From NCBI RefSeq assembly GCF_900291015.1, contig NZ_OLKL01000034.1:1-64000 (forward strand): a stretch of 64,000 nucleotides of DNA. Reading direction: 5' to 3'. Both the position numbers and the translations under genes were made by a program. How positions within the stretch are numbered: the first letter of the stretch is position 1; the number at the start of each line of letters is the position of its first letter. Below, in pieces: positions 15,716 through 25,058 of this stretch. The notes under the pieces are model-generated. The model saw only the letters and a list, made by a program, of their open reading frames with translations. It was not told the DNA's origin and did no database searches. The stretch is from Pseudomonas persica (GTDB lineage: Bacteria > Pseudomonadota > Gammaproteobacteria > Pseudomonadales > Pseudomonadaceae).

Positions 15716-18700
15716 TCACTGCGCCGGGGCCGTTGCCGGTGGCGCTTCATTGGTCACCCGCAAAATCCCCCACAGCCCCGAGAGGTTGCCGTAGGCGGCG
15801 TAGTCGCGGAACAGGTAGTCACCCGTCACCGCGTTGGCGCCCCCGGCACTGGGCAGCATGAAGCTGAAGTGCGCCGCCGGTAGCACGCTTTCCTGGGCAC
15901 CGATGAACATGGCCATCGGGTTGTAGCCGAAACGCACCGAGCCGATGCCGGGCAGGTTCAGCGGGTAGCCGTCAACGTCACTCTTCTCGGCCTGGTAGTT
16001 GTGCAGTGGCCACACGTGACCGTCCAGTTGGTAGACCATGCCGCGGCTGCCACCACTGGGCATCACGATGTGGTTGCGCACTGGCTGGCCAGGCTTGGCG
16101 TACAGCACCGGGGTTTGCGGGTCACCGCCGACCAGGGCGTTGGCGTAGGCCATGTGGGCGTTGGGCACATCGCCAAAGCCCAGGCCAGCGGCGCGGCCGA
16201 ATGGCGAGTCGGGGGCCATGCCGAAGCGCAGCCACAGGGGCTCGGTCTTGTAGTTGACCGCCATGTTGCCGTTGTCCTGCGGATCGCCGGCAGCGCCGTT
16301 GCCTTCGGCATTGATGCCCTCCACCGGGCGGCCATCGGCCCAGCGCATGTTCAGCGCACGCTGCCAGACCGTTACGAAATCGCGGTAGTCCGGTTGGCCG
16401 GTGACCTTGACCGTGGCCTGGGCACGGGTAGCGGTGTCCTCGGTCCAGGTGGCCGTCTGCGGCAGGATGCTCATGGCACCCACCAAGCCTTTTTGCGGCT
16501 GCTTGATGAAGTCCGACGGGGTCAGGTTGAGGCCGCCGAATTCGATGGGGGTGGCGTCGATGTTGTCCACCTTGCGGCCCAGTTGCGACACCGGCTTGCC
16601 TTCGCGCTCCAGGTGGCCGGCATAGTACTGATAGGTGCGGCTCGGCCAGGCGCCACTGGTGCCGGCACGCGGGGCCACGGTCTGCACCGGGTTGAGGCCG
16701 ACGTTGGCGCCATCGGACTTGGTGATGTCATAGGCCAGCAGCTGCGCATGCAGGCCCACGTGGCTGGACGGGCGCATCAGGTTGTTGGCAAAGGCGGTGG
16801 CGCCTTCGCTGTCGAAGCGGTCACGCTTGACCACGTTGTGCATCACCGCAGTGCTGGCCAGGTCCGGCATCACCAGTGGCAGGCGGTTTTCCAGGGTGAT
16901 GCTGATGCACTCGCCGGCGTTGGCGCGCAGCACCAGCGGTTCCACGGGCACGCCCGCCTTGAGCTTGCCGGTGGTGGCGTCCAGGTCGGCCTTGCGCACG
17001 TACAGGATTGCGGTCGGGTCGTGCAGCGGCGCGCTGTGGCCACCGATGGTGAAGGCTTCCCCATCTTCGGGGTCTACCCCACTGACCAGCGGGATGGCGG
17101 TCTTGCGGCTGTTGAACACCAGGGTGCCGCCGTTGGCCTTGAGCGGGCCGCCGACATGCTGGCCGACACCGGCCGGGTCGTTGATGCTGACCCCATTGCG
17201 GTTCTCGAGGATGTCGTTGGCCAGTGCCGCGACGATCTCGTAGCTACGCTTGACCGTGGGGCGGTTGCCGATGCCATTGGGGTTGGCCGTGGTTTTCGGG
17301 CAGATGCCATCGAAGTTCACGGTGTTGCGCATGGCCACTGGCTGCGGGTTGTTGGGCAGCGGGAACAGGTCGGCACGCTGCGCGGTGTAGTTGCGCATGA
17401 TGCCCCAGATACCGTTCCAGTAGCCTTCCAGGGCCGCATCCAGCGAATACAGGTAGTCACCGTTGGTAGCTGCCGAGCTGGAGATCATCGACACCGGCGC
17501 CATGAAGCCCAGTTGCTCGGAAATGCCGATCATCTGCGATGACTTCCAGCCCGAGTTGGTGCTGCTGCCATAGCCGGTGCCGTTCTGCAGCCACTTCACG
17601 CCATGCAAGGTGACGTTGTGCTCCTCTTCATGGCCACCGGCGTGCATGCGCAAGCGCACGTTGTCACCGGAGTAGGTGCGCAGCATCGGGGTAAACGGGT
17701 CGCCCGGCTCGCTGCCGGCCTTGTTGATGTGCGGCGGGAACAGCGTGGTGCCGCCGGTGGGGCCGACCGCCGAGGTGATCGCCGAAGGCGCCAGGTTCAG
17801 CGCCGGGATGGCGCGGTCGGTACGGGTTTGCAGGGCATAGCTGAGGTCACCGGCCAGGCCGGCGGCCTGCATGCCACGCTTGCCATCCGGGCCGACCTTG
17901 TTCGGGTCGAACACCCGTAGGGCCAGGGGCTCGTTGCGGTAGTTGACGACGAACATGCCCGGGTCATCCACCGAGATTGCCTGCGGGCAGGGCCGGCTTG
18001 GGCACCCCGGCTTGATGCCGCCGCGTTCCTCGACGATGGCCTCCAGCAGGGTCGACGCCTTGCCGCGCACCGGCGGGTTGATGGCGTAGCGGAAGCTGTC
18101 GGCAGTAGCCGGGTACGACTGAGCATTGGGAATACCGTCCGGCCCGGCGCCGACGTACACCCCGGCCTCATAGGCGTGCTGGAAGTCGCTGTATTCCAGG
18201 AAGAACTCGCGGTAGCTGTCGTTCTTGCCGTCGCCATCATGGTCACCGGTCTGGATCACCGCCTGCCACGAGGTCGGGCCACCGTCCTGGCGCGTGGCCG
18301 GGTTGTACAGCTTCTCGCCGGTTTCGGCGTGGTACCAGGTGGAGTTGGCAGGTTCCGCCAGCACGGTGGCATACAGCCCAAGCTGCTGGTGGGTCGATGG
18401 GCCAAGGTGGTCGTGGGTGAAGATGGTGCCCAGACCGCGGTCGACGTTGTACACGTTGACCAGCGGGTCGGCGAACCAGCGCTGCATGGCCGTGCGTGCA
18501 CCCAGCCAGTCGGCCCGGCCGAAGCGGCCGAAGTACGGGTGCTGCCGGGCTTGCGGGCAAGCGGCGGTGCCGTCGCGGCTATCGCCCTGGGTGCAGCCGT
18601 TGTAGGCACGAATGGCCTGCACCCGCTCGACCACGCTGCCGGGCGAGAGAATGCCGTCTTCGTAGTTCCAGCCGTTGGCCGAGCCGTCGGCAGCGGTCAG

Positions 18701-21556
18701 GTCCCACTTGGGCAGGTGGATATGCTGGCCGATCACGTCGGTCGGGGTGCGCACCTGGTAGTCGTCCATCTCATAGATGTTCGGGATCAGGTTGGTGTGC
18801 TGGTACATGGTGCAGTCGAAAGTGTTCATGCGCATCACCAGCGGCTCTGGCGGGCGTTGCTTGGTGATCACCGGCCAGGCGTCTTCCCACAGGGCAATGA
18901 TACGGGCTTGCGGGAAGTGGTAGCCGACCTTGTTGTACACCGCGTCGAACTGGATGTTGGCACCCTTGTAGAGGCGTGGGCGGTCGGCGGTGAAGGCCGA
19001 GGAGCCACGGAAGTTCAGGCCCGACAGGCTCTCGCCGCTGAAGTACTCACCGACCCCGGAAGACTGGGTCAGGCGTTTGCCCCGGTCATCCATGCACGGC
19101 TCGTAGAACGGTGCGCCGGCAGTCGGCAAGGCGCCATTGGTGCGGAACGCCTTGGCCACCGGCTCGCTGCCGGGGATCAGGGCAAAGCTGGGGTGTTCGG
19201 CCAGGGCGTGGAACTGCATGGCCGCCTGCTCGACATCGGTACCCTCTTCTGGCAGGTAGATCGGCTTGGCCTTGTGGACCACCTTGGTGAAATCGAGCTT
19301 GGTGGTGGTGGTTTCGGCTTCGCCGCCGGCGGATGCGCCGTCCAGCGCATGGCGCCCCAGGCCGCCATCCCAGCCATCGACCTGGTTCGGGTCGAGGTTG
19401 GCCCACAGTGCCTTGCCGCTGTCCTTGAGCTGGCGCGCCATGGCCGGGTCGAGCATGTCCAGTGGCGGGGTTGGTGGTCGGTTGCCCACGCTGCTTTCCA
19501 TGCCGCCAATCCAGAACGGGTAGCCAGGGTTCTTCAAAGTGCCGTCGGCGTTGCGGTTGGCGTCGCTGCGGTCGACCAGCGCCAGTGAGCCGATTGCCTT
19601 GCGTACCGGTGCCTGGTTGGCAGGCTCATCATCCTCTTGCTCTTCAGGCTCGTCGTCATCATTGGCGGCAACCAGCTGTTCGGACAGCTTCGGTACCACT
19701 ACCACCTTGCCTGGCATCGGCGCCATGGCCTTGCCGGGCAGCGGCACGATGGCCGGGATCGGCGTGCCGGCAACGATCTCGCCATCGGGCAGGGCCCGGG
19801 CGCCAAGCGCCGGCTTGCCGCTGCGCAGGGCGAACGGGGTGCTGTGGAAGCCATTCTCGCCCTGCCCGCTCACCTCCAGGCGGGTGCCCTCCTCGAACAC
19901 GTCGTGCACGCGCCACATGGCCCACATGCCCTGGGCAAAGTGCGGATAGAAGTGGCAATGGTAAATGGCATCGCCCGCCACCCGGTTGCGGTTGCCCGCA
20001 CCGCCGTTGGCGATTTCGTAGGTGTAGCCGACCCCCGCACCGATGCCCTGGGCATCGATGTAGTCGGAATTGTCGTCATTGGGGTTGAACAGCCACTGGT
20101 GGCCATGCAGGTGGAAGATGTGCTGTTCATGGCCGTTGTGAGTGTTGCGGAACTTGGTGAAGTCACCGATGTAGCTGTGGTGCACGTTGGCCGGTTCGGC
20201 CGGATACAGGGCCATGCTGGCCTTGACCCCCACGGCGCTGGCCGCTGGCACCTCGCCGGGGCGGATTTGTTCCAGGCCGACGTTGGCCGGCACGTCCACC
20301 AGGGTACCGACGTCGCCGACGGTGTGTGCACTGAGGAAGAACTCCTCATAGGCGCACGACAGGCAGTCGTGCATCGGGCCCACGCCCAGGCGGTTGGCCA
20401 CCACTTCGGCGCCCATGCCACCGGAACCGTAATTGATCATGAACGAGTCACGGGTGGGTTCCAGTACATGGCCCATCACCGGGTCGGCCCAGTAGCCGGG
20501 GAACGCCTGGGTGCCGGCGACTTCGTCGGCGAACTGCGAGGCGAAGTCACGAAACGCCTCCAGGCGGTTGGGTAGCGCCGGGTTGCGCTTGCCCAGGCTT
20601 TCCAGCGGGTAGGTGGATTTGGGAAAGCTGCCATCCGGGTTGGGGCCCATGACGATGGCATCGGTTTCGCTGTTGATGATTTCGTTGCCGTCGACCATGG
20701 CAATGATCGGTTTGCCGGCCTTGCCCTCGGCGATCCATGGCTGCATTTGCGGGTAGCGGGCCTCGTAGTCGATCACCGGCTGGCCGGTGGCGGTACGGCC
20801 GGTGGTGGCCAGGCGCATTTCTTCTTCGCTGAGGGTATTGCGGTAGGTGCGACCGAGCTTGGGCACCACCACCACCTGGCCGAACAGACCGTTGGCAACA
20901 TTCCCCGCGGTGCCCTCGCCGCCGAAGGTGGCGGCCTTGCTGGTGGCGGCGAAGGCGCCCTCGCGCTCGGCGTACAGGGTATAGCTGCGGGTGCTGCCGG
21001 GGCTGACGAAGAAGTTGCCGTTGCGCCCGGTGTAGGCGGAAATGTCGGCGATGCTGTTGACCGCCTGCATGCCGTTGACCTGGAAGCCGACCATGCGCTC
21101 GGCCACCTGTTCGTCGGCGACGAAGCCTTCGGCGCCTTCATTCTCGACTTCTGTTTCCTCGTCCTCGGGCCCTTGTACCTCGATGCCGTGCTTGTTGGGG
21201 TTGGCCTTGTAGTCGAGCAGGTTGGTCAGGTTGACCGTCAGGCAATCACCGGCGGCCACCCGCAGCACGATCGGCCGTGGGCGCTTGTCCGGGCGCAGGG
21301 TGACCTTGCCCGGTACCGCCGCCCCGCCGCTGCCGAGGGGGACCAACTTGTCGTCCACCACATCCTCGCGCAGGGCGAACATCATACCGTTGGCGTTTTG
21401 CGCGCCAAGGCGGTTGAACATCAGTGGCTGGTCCAGCGCCACTACGTTGGCAACCAAGGTGCGTTGGCACTGCACGGCCGCTTCGCTGGTCGACTCCCAG
21501 CCGAGCAAGGCCAGAACGAGTGATGACAGGATGGGGCCTTTGCGTGGCGTAGACAT
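15716..21556 (-). CDS. Giant multicopper oxidase, putative Mn(II) oxidase (MofA/McoA/MnxG class)
   Basis: This 1946-residue exported protein has a signal peptide (about 1-26) and repeated cupredoxin domains. Copper-site motifs include 'HLHGHQW' (about residue 480), 'YHCHFYPHFAQGMW' (about 532, a type-1/type-3 motif), 'HIHLPKWD' (about 940), 'THDHLGPSTHQQLG' (about 1046) and 'HEEEHNVTLHGVKW' (about 1310). Two acidic tracts (about 130 and 632) could bind Ca or Mn. P. putida GB-1 has two Mn oxidases of this general type, MnxG and McoA. The adjacent chaperone and cytochrome genes resemble the Leptothrix mof operon and favour the McoA/MofA branch. The ATG at 21556 has a GGAGG site 6-7 bases upstream; a GTG at 21574 is less likely. 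Confidence 0.88.
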   Translation of the reverse strand: MSTPRKGPILSSLVLALLGWESTSEAAVQCQRTLVANVVALDQPLMFNRLGAQNANGMMFALREDVVDDKLVPLGSGGAAVPGKVTLRPDKRPRPIVLRVAAGDCLTVNLTNLLDYKANPNKHGIEVQGPEDEETEVENEGAEGFVADEQVAERMVGFQVNGMQAVNSIADISAYTGRNGNFFVSPGSTRSYTLYAEREGAFAATSKAATFGGEGTAGNVANGLFGQVVVVPKLGRTYRNTLSEEEMRLATTGRTATGQPVIDYEARYPQMQPWIAEGKAGKPIIAMVDGNEIINSETDAIVMGPNPDGSFPKSTYPLESLGKRNPALPNRLEAFRDFASQFADEVAGTQAFPGYWADPVMGHVLEPTRDSFMINYGSGGMGAEVVANRLGVGPMHDCLSCAYEEFFLSAHTVGDVGTLVDVPANVGLEQIRPGEVPAASAVGVKASMALYPAEPANVHHSYIGDFTKFRNTHNGHEQHIFHLHGHQWLFNPNDDNSDYIDAQGIGAGVGYTYEIANGGAGNRNRVAGDAIYHCHFYPHFAQGMWAMWRVHDVFEEGTRLEVSGQGENGFHSTPFALRSGKPALGARALPDGEIVAGTPIPAIVPLPGKAMAPMPGKVVVVPKLSEQLVAANDDDEPEEQEDDEPANQAPVRKAIGSLALVDRSDANRNADGTLKNPGYPFWIGGMESSVGNRPPTPPLDMLDPAMARQLKDSGKALWANLDPNQVDGWDGGLGRHALDGASAGGEAETTTTKLDFTKVVHKAKPIYLPEEGTDVEQAAMQFHALAEHPSFALIPGSEPVAKAFRTNGALPTAGAPFYEPCMDDRGKRLTQSSGVGEYFSGESLSGLNFRGSSAFTADRPRLYKGANIQFDAVYNKVGYHFPQARIIALWEDAWPVITKQRPPEPLVMRMNTFDCTMYQHTNLIPNIYEMDDYQVRTPTDVIGQHIHLPKWDLTAADGSANGWNYEDGILSPGSVVERVQAIRAYNGCTQGDSRDGTAACPQARQHPYFGRFGRADWLGARTAMQRWFADPLVNVYNVDRGLGTIFTHDHLGPSTHQQLGLYATVLAEPANSTWYHAETGEKLYNPATRQDGGPTSWQAVIQTGDHDGDGKNDSYREFFLEYSDFQHAYEAGVYVGAGPDGIPNAQSYPATADSFRYAINPPVRGKASTLLEAIVEERGGIKPGCPSRPCPQAISVDDPGMFVVNYRNEPLALRVFDPNKVGPDGKRGMQAAGLAGDLSYALQTRTDRAIPALNLAPSAITSAVGPTGGTTLFPPHINKAGSEPGDPFTPMLRTYSGDNVRLRMHAGGHEEEHNVTLHGVKWLQNGTGYGSSTNSGWKSSQMIGISEQLGFMAPVSMISSSAATNGDYLYSLDAALEGYWNGIWGIMRNYTAQRADLFPLPNNPQPVAMRNTVNFDGICPKTTANPNGIGNRPTVKRSYEIVAALANDILENRNGVSINDPAGVGQHVGGPLKANGGTLVFNSRKTAIPLVSGVDPEDGEAFTIGGHSAPLHDPTAILYVRKADLDATTGKLKAGVPVEPLVLRANAGECISITLENRLPLVMPDLASTAVMHNVVKRDRFDSEGATAFANNLMRPSSHVGLHAQLLAYDITKSDGANVGLNPVQTVAPRAGTSGAWPSRTYQYYAGHLEREGKPVSQLGRKVDNIDATPIEFGGLNLTPSDFIKQPQKGLVGAMSILPQTATWTEDTATRAQATVKVTGQPDYRDFVTVWQRALNMRWADGRPVEGINAEGNGAAGDPQDNGNMAVNYKTEPLWLRFGMAPDSPFGRAAGLGFGDVPNAHMAYANALVGGDPQTPVLYAKPGQPVRNHIVMPSGGSRGMVYQLDGHVWPLHNYQAEKSDVDGYPLNLPGIGSVRFGYNPMAMFIGAQESVLPAAHFSFMLPSAGGANAVTGDYLFRDYAAYGNLSGLWGILRVTNEAPPATAPAQ

Positions 21557-21595
21557 GCCGCACCTCCGGGACACAGGATCTCTGCGTGGAGCTGG

Positions 21596-21611
21596 AGCAA
21601 GGTGTGTGCCA
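21596..21611 (-). promoter_or_regulatory. Sigma-54 promoter of the multicopper oxidase operon
   Basis: The minus strand reads TGGCACA-N4-TTGCT: six of seven -24 bases and the whole -12 element match the RpoN consensus. It lies 40 bp upstream of the oxidase start codon. Confidence 0.82.
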
Positions 21612-21663
21612 GGAGCGGATTGCTTTTATTTTCAGTTGGTTGCAGTTGCAAACGAAACAGATT

Positions 21664-21702
21664 GGGGAGGATCCCCCAGCGGTTTTCCCCGAATCGGGGG
21701 GC
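21664..21702. promoter_or_regulatory. Upstream activator palindromes of the oxidase operon
   Basis: 21685-21702 reads TTCCCC-N6-GGGGGC, which matches 10 of 12 fixed bases of the paired sites upstream of the receiver gene. It lies about 83 bp upstream of the -24 element. A second, inverted G/C palindrome (GGGGA..TCCCC) is at 21664-21676. Nothing else is evident between here and 21970. Confidence 0.62.
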
Positions 21703-21977
21703 GGCTTGCAGGTGCTCGTCACAAGATTTTCAGTGCCGGACACATGGTAGCCCTGACCCCAACCTCTCGCCCTACACCCCACAGCCAACAAGGCCATCAC
21801 CTGTAAGACATTTCTGAACATGAAACCAAATACTTCAGAAGCGACCCGCTTAGGAACTATCCTACGCGCGCTGCCGAACTATCGCTGTTGTCGGGGAAAC
21901 ACCTCACGGATAACGTTTTCGGGTCGCTCCGGCGACCGGGCATGAGAACCCGACAGATAAGCTAGCAGCACCTCTAT

Positions 21978-22062
21978 GGTGGCCGTACGTGGGCGGGCTT
22001 TCGCCTGGCCGGGTCTTTGCTAGCTTCTTCTCGGCTTTCTCACCCCACGTACGGCTGCCACC
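21978..22062 (+). ncRNA. Long hairpin leader upstream of the DUF6124 gene
   Basis: GGTGGCCGTACGTGGG (21978-21993) pairs with CCCACGTACGG plus CTGCCACC (22044-22062), giving a stem of about 16 bp with one bulge around a 50-nt loop that contains smaller hairpins. It ends 60 bp before the start codon. It looks like a structured 5' leader or cis-regulatory RNA. This is an inference from pairing only. Confidence 0.5.
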
Positions 22063-22121
22063 TTCAATCCATGAGAAGATTCAGGTGGTAGTTCCATTGC
22101 TCTAGAAGCTGGAATTACATA

Positions 22122-22388
22122 ATGAAAAAGCTCGTCCCCGACCCACCCGTCAAACTGACGTCCCGCCCCTTCTACACCATCAACCAGGACATGCCCTCGG
22201 TTGACGCTCTGATCCACGCCCTTCAGCTGTTGTCTGACATCGAAGACACGCTGGACGAATTCATCTGTGCCAACGCCGGCGAGCCCGGCATCAATATGTT
22301 GGTCAATGCGGTGCATCATGTGCAGATGACCAAGGCCCTGACAGAGTTGCTGTTCCACCGGCAGGCCGGGGATATCACCTGGCATTGA
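22122..22388 (+). CDS. DUF6124 (formerly DUF3077) family protein
   Basis: This 88-residue soluble protein starts 'MKKLVPDPP', the usual start of a small Pseudomonas family of unknown function. Features are 'MPSVDALIHALQLLSDIEDTLDEF' and a C-terminal 'HHVQMTKALTELLF' helix. No signal peptide or membrane segment is present. It is monocistronic: a hairpin leader lies upstream and a REP pair follows. Confidence 0.85.
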   Translation: MKKLVPDPPVKLTSRPFYTINQDMPSVDALIHALQLLSDIEDTLDEFICANAGEPGINMLVNAVHHVQMTKALTELLFHRQAGDITWH

Positions 22389-22405
22389 AGTAGAGTCGAC
22401 TGGCC

Positions 22406-22490
22406 TCATCGCCGGCAAGCCAGCTCCCACAGGTGCCGCACAACTTTCAAGGCCTGCGCTGTACCTGTGGGAGCTGGCTTGCCGGCGATA
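22406..22490. repeat. REP pair
   Basis: Inverted REP pair (cgccggcaagccagctccca type) just after the DUF6124 gene. It probably acts as a transcript-end structure. The rest of the gap to 22672 is the promoter and leader region of the next gene. Confidence 0.88.
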
Positions 22491-22672
22491 GGGCCCGCCC
22501 GGCCAACCTGAAACCTTGCTAGAGTGGCGATATCGCCGCCCAAGGCAAAAATGCAGAATCCCCCTGCAGATTTGTCGATTGTGCAAGGCAAATTCGCATG
22601 ACAGGATCCTGCGATCCTCCAGCGAACTCCAGACTTCACTTGGAAAATCAATAACAAAGCAGGGAGAACGCA

Positions 22673-23743
22673 ATGACTGCGCACGCTCATACCTCGGCAA
22701 CCGCCCATGTGCTGGCCGAGGTCCGCAACCAGGTCGGCCACCTGACCCTGAACCGCCCCGCCGGCCTCAATGCCCTGACCCTGGACATGGTCCGCAGCCT
22801 GCGCCAGCACCTCGACCTGTGGGCCGAAGACCCGCAAGTGCACGCCGTGGTACTGCGTGGCGAGGGCCCCAAGGGCTTCTGTGCCGGTGGCGATATCCGC
22901 TCGCTGCACGACAGCTTCAAGGCCGGCGATACGCTGCATGAAACCTTCTTCGTCGAGGAATACGCCCTCGACCTGGCCATCCACCGCTACCACAAGCCGG
23001 TGCTGGTGCTGATGGACGGCTTCACCCTCGGTGGCGGCATGGGCCTGGCCCAGGGCTGCGACCTGCGCGTGGTCACCGAGCGCAGCCGCCTGGGCATGCC
23101 CGAAGTGGGCATCGGCTACTTCCCGGATGTGGGCGGCAGCTACTTCCTGTCGCGCATCCCCGGCGAACTGGGCACCTACCTGGGCGTCAGTGGCACCCAG
23201 ATCCAGGCTGCCGATGCGCTGTACTGCGGCCTGGCCAACTGGTACCTGGCCAGCGACCAGCTGGCAGCCCTCGACCAGGGGCTGGATCAGTTGCACTTTG
23301 GCGACCACCCACTCAAGGACCTGCAGAACCTGCTGGCCAGACTCGGCTCCCAGGTACTCGCCGATGCGCCGCTGGAAAAGCTGCGCCCGGCCATCGACCA
23401 CTTCTTCGCCCTACCCGACGTGCCTGCCATCGTCGAGCAACTGCGCGCGGTAAGCATTGGTGACAGCCACGCCTGGGCTGTGGCCACCGCCGACCAGCTG
23501 GAAAGCCGCTCGCCGCTGGCCATGGCGGTTACTCTGGAGATGCTGCGCCGTGGTCGCCAGCTGGGCCTTGACGACTGCTTTGCCATGGAGCTGCACCTGG
23601 ACCGTCAGTGGTTCCGGCACGGCGACATCATCGAAGGCGTGCGCGCGCTGATCATCGACAAGGACAAGCAGCCACGCTGGAACCCGCCGACCCTGGCCGC
23701 ACTGCAACGCCAGCGGGTCGACCAATTCTTCGAAGGCCTGTGA
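22673..23743 (+). CDS. 3-hydroxyisobutyryl-CoA hydrolase
   Basis: This 356-residue crotonase-fold enzyme is the size of 3-hydroxyisobutyryl-CoA hydrolases rather than the 260-residue enoyl-CoA hydratases. Diagnostic segments are '[12 protein letters not shown]' (oxyanion hole), '[19 protein letters not shown]' and '[20 protein letters not shown]' (family signature with the catalytic Glu). It would release 3-hydroxyisobutyrate from its CoA ester in valine breakdown. The ATG has GGAGA 8 bases upstream. The acyl-CoA dehydrogenase gene follows after 16 bp, consistent with one operon. Confidence 0.88.
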   Translation: MTAHAHTSATAHVLAEVRNQVGHLTLNRPAGLNALTLDMVRSLRQHLDLWAEDPQVHAVVLRGEGPKGFCAGGDIRSLHDSFKAGDTLHETFFVEEYALDLAIHRYHKPVLVLMDGFTLGGGMGLAQGCDLRVVTERSRLGMPEVGIGYFPDVGGSYFLSRIPGELGTYLGVSGTQIQAADALYCGLANWYLASDQLAALDQGLDQLHFGDHPLKDLQNLLARLGSQVLADAPLEKLRPAIDHFFALPDVPAIVEQLRAVSIGDSHAWAVATADQLESRSPLAMAVTLEMLRRGRQLGLDDCFAMELHLDRQWFRHGDIIEGVRALIIDKDKQPRWNPPTLAALQRQRVDQFFEGL

Positions 23744-23759
23744 GCCCGGGAGTACACAG

Positions 23760-24911
23760 ATGCAAGACCTGGAACTGAGCGAAGAACAAATCATGATCCG
23801 CGATATGGCCCGGGACTTTGCCCGTGGCGAGATCGCCCCGCATGCCCAGGCCTGGGAAAAGGCCGGCTGGATTGACGATGGCGTAGTGCGCAAGATGGGC
23901 GAACTGGGCCTGTTGGGCATGGTAGTGCCGGAAGACTTCGGCGGCAGCTACACCGACTACGTCGCCTACGCCCTCGCGGTCGAAGAGATTGCCGCCGGCT
24001 GCGGCGCCACCGGAGCGATGATGAGCATCCACAACTCGGTGGGCTGTGGCCCGCTGCTGGCCTACGGCACGGCCGAACAGCAACAGCAGTGGCTACCACG
24101 CCTGGCCACCGGCGAGGTAATCGGTTGCTTCTGCCTGACCGAGCCACAGGCCGGTTCCGAGGCACACAACCTGCGCACCCGCGCCGAGCTGGTGGATGGC
24201 CAGTGGGTGATCAACGGCGCCAAGCAGTTCGTCAGCAATGCGCGCCGCGCCGGATTGGCCATCGTCTTCGCGGTGACCGACCCGGAGCTGGGCAAAAAGG
24301 GCCTGTCGGCGTTCCTGGTGCCCACCGACAACCCGGGCTTCAAGGTCGACCGCAGCGAGCACAAGATGGGCATCCGCGCCTCCGACACCTGCGCGGTCAC
24401 CTTCGACAACTGCCGCATCCCTGCCGCCAACATCCTCGGTGAGCGTGGCAAGGGCCTGGCCATCGCCCTGTCCAACCTCGAGGGCGGCCGTATCGGCATT
24501 GCTGCCCAGGCGTTGGGCATCGCTCGCGCCGCGTTCGAGGCGGCATTGGTCTACTCGCGTGACCGGGTGCAGTTCGGCAAGCCGATCAACGAGCACCAGA
24601 GCATCGCCAACCTGCTGGCCGACATGCAGGTGCAGGTGAATGCCGCTCGCTTGCTGATCCTGCATGCCGCACGCCTGCGCAGCGCCGGCAAGCCGTGCCT
24701 GTCGGAGGCCTCGCAGGCCAAGCTGTTCGCCTCGGAAATGGCCGAGCGGGTGTGCTCGATGGCGATCCAGGTGCATGGCGGGTATGGCTACCTGGAGGAT
24801 TACCCGGTGGAGCGCTATTACCGCGATGCGCGGATCACGCAGATCTATGAAGGGTCAAGCGAGATCCAGCGGATGCTGATTGCGCGGGAGTTGAAGCACT
24901 ATCCGCTGTAA
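23760..24911 (+). CDS. Acyl-CoA dehydrogenase (isobutyryl/short branched-chain type)
   Basis: This 383-residue flavoenzyme has the full acyl-CoA dehydrogenase layout: a helical N-terminal domain, FAD-binding '[13 protein letters not shown]' and '[13 protein letters not shown]', the central beta domain '[21 protein letters not shown]', and C-terminal '[34 protein letters not shown]'-type sequence with the catalytic Glu region. The pairing with 3-hydroxyisobutyryl-CoA hydrolase suggests isobutyryl-CoA as substrate; related 2-methylbutyryl-CoA use cannot be excluded. Confidence 0.9.
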   Translation: MQDLELSEEQIMIRDMARDFARGEIAPHAQAWEKAGWIDDGVVRKMGELGLLGMVVPEDFGGSYTDYVAYALAVEEIAAGCGATGAMMSIHNSVGCGPLLAYGTAEQQQQWLPRLATGEVIGCFCLTEPQAGSEAHNLRTRAELVDGQWVINGAKQFVSNARRAGLAIVFAVTDPELGKKGLSAFLVPTDNPGFKVDRSEHKMGIRASDTCAVTFDNCRIPAANILGERGKGLAIALSNLEGGRIGIAAQALGIARAAFEAALVYSRDRVQFGKPINEHQSIANLLADMQVQVNAARLLILHAARLRSAGKPCLSEASQAKLFASEMAERVCSMAIQVHGGYGYLEDYPVERYYRDARITQIYEGSSEIQRMLIARELKHYPL

Positions 24912-24937
24912 CACGATCTCGCTGAGAATGCGGCCCT

Positions 24938-25026
24938 TTGTGGGAGCGGGTTTACCCGCGAACACCGGCGAAGCCGGTGCCATACACCGCGTCGCATTCT
25001 TCGCGGGTAAACCCGCTCCCACAGGG
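24938..25026. repeat. REP pair
   Basis: Inverted REP pair flanking a smaller accggcgaagccggt hairpin. It fills the convergent gap between the acyl-CoA dehydrogenase and LysR genes and may terminate both. Confidence 0.9.
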
Positions 25027-25058
25027 GTGAGTGACACGCTTACGAAAGCGTTACTCAC

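Noticed and set aside
15716..21556. Assigning the symbol mnxG or mcoA outright
   Set aside because: Both are very large multicopper oxidases of this class; operon context favours McoA/MofA, but without alignment the symbol is left blank.
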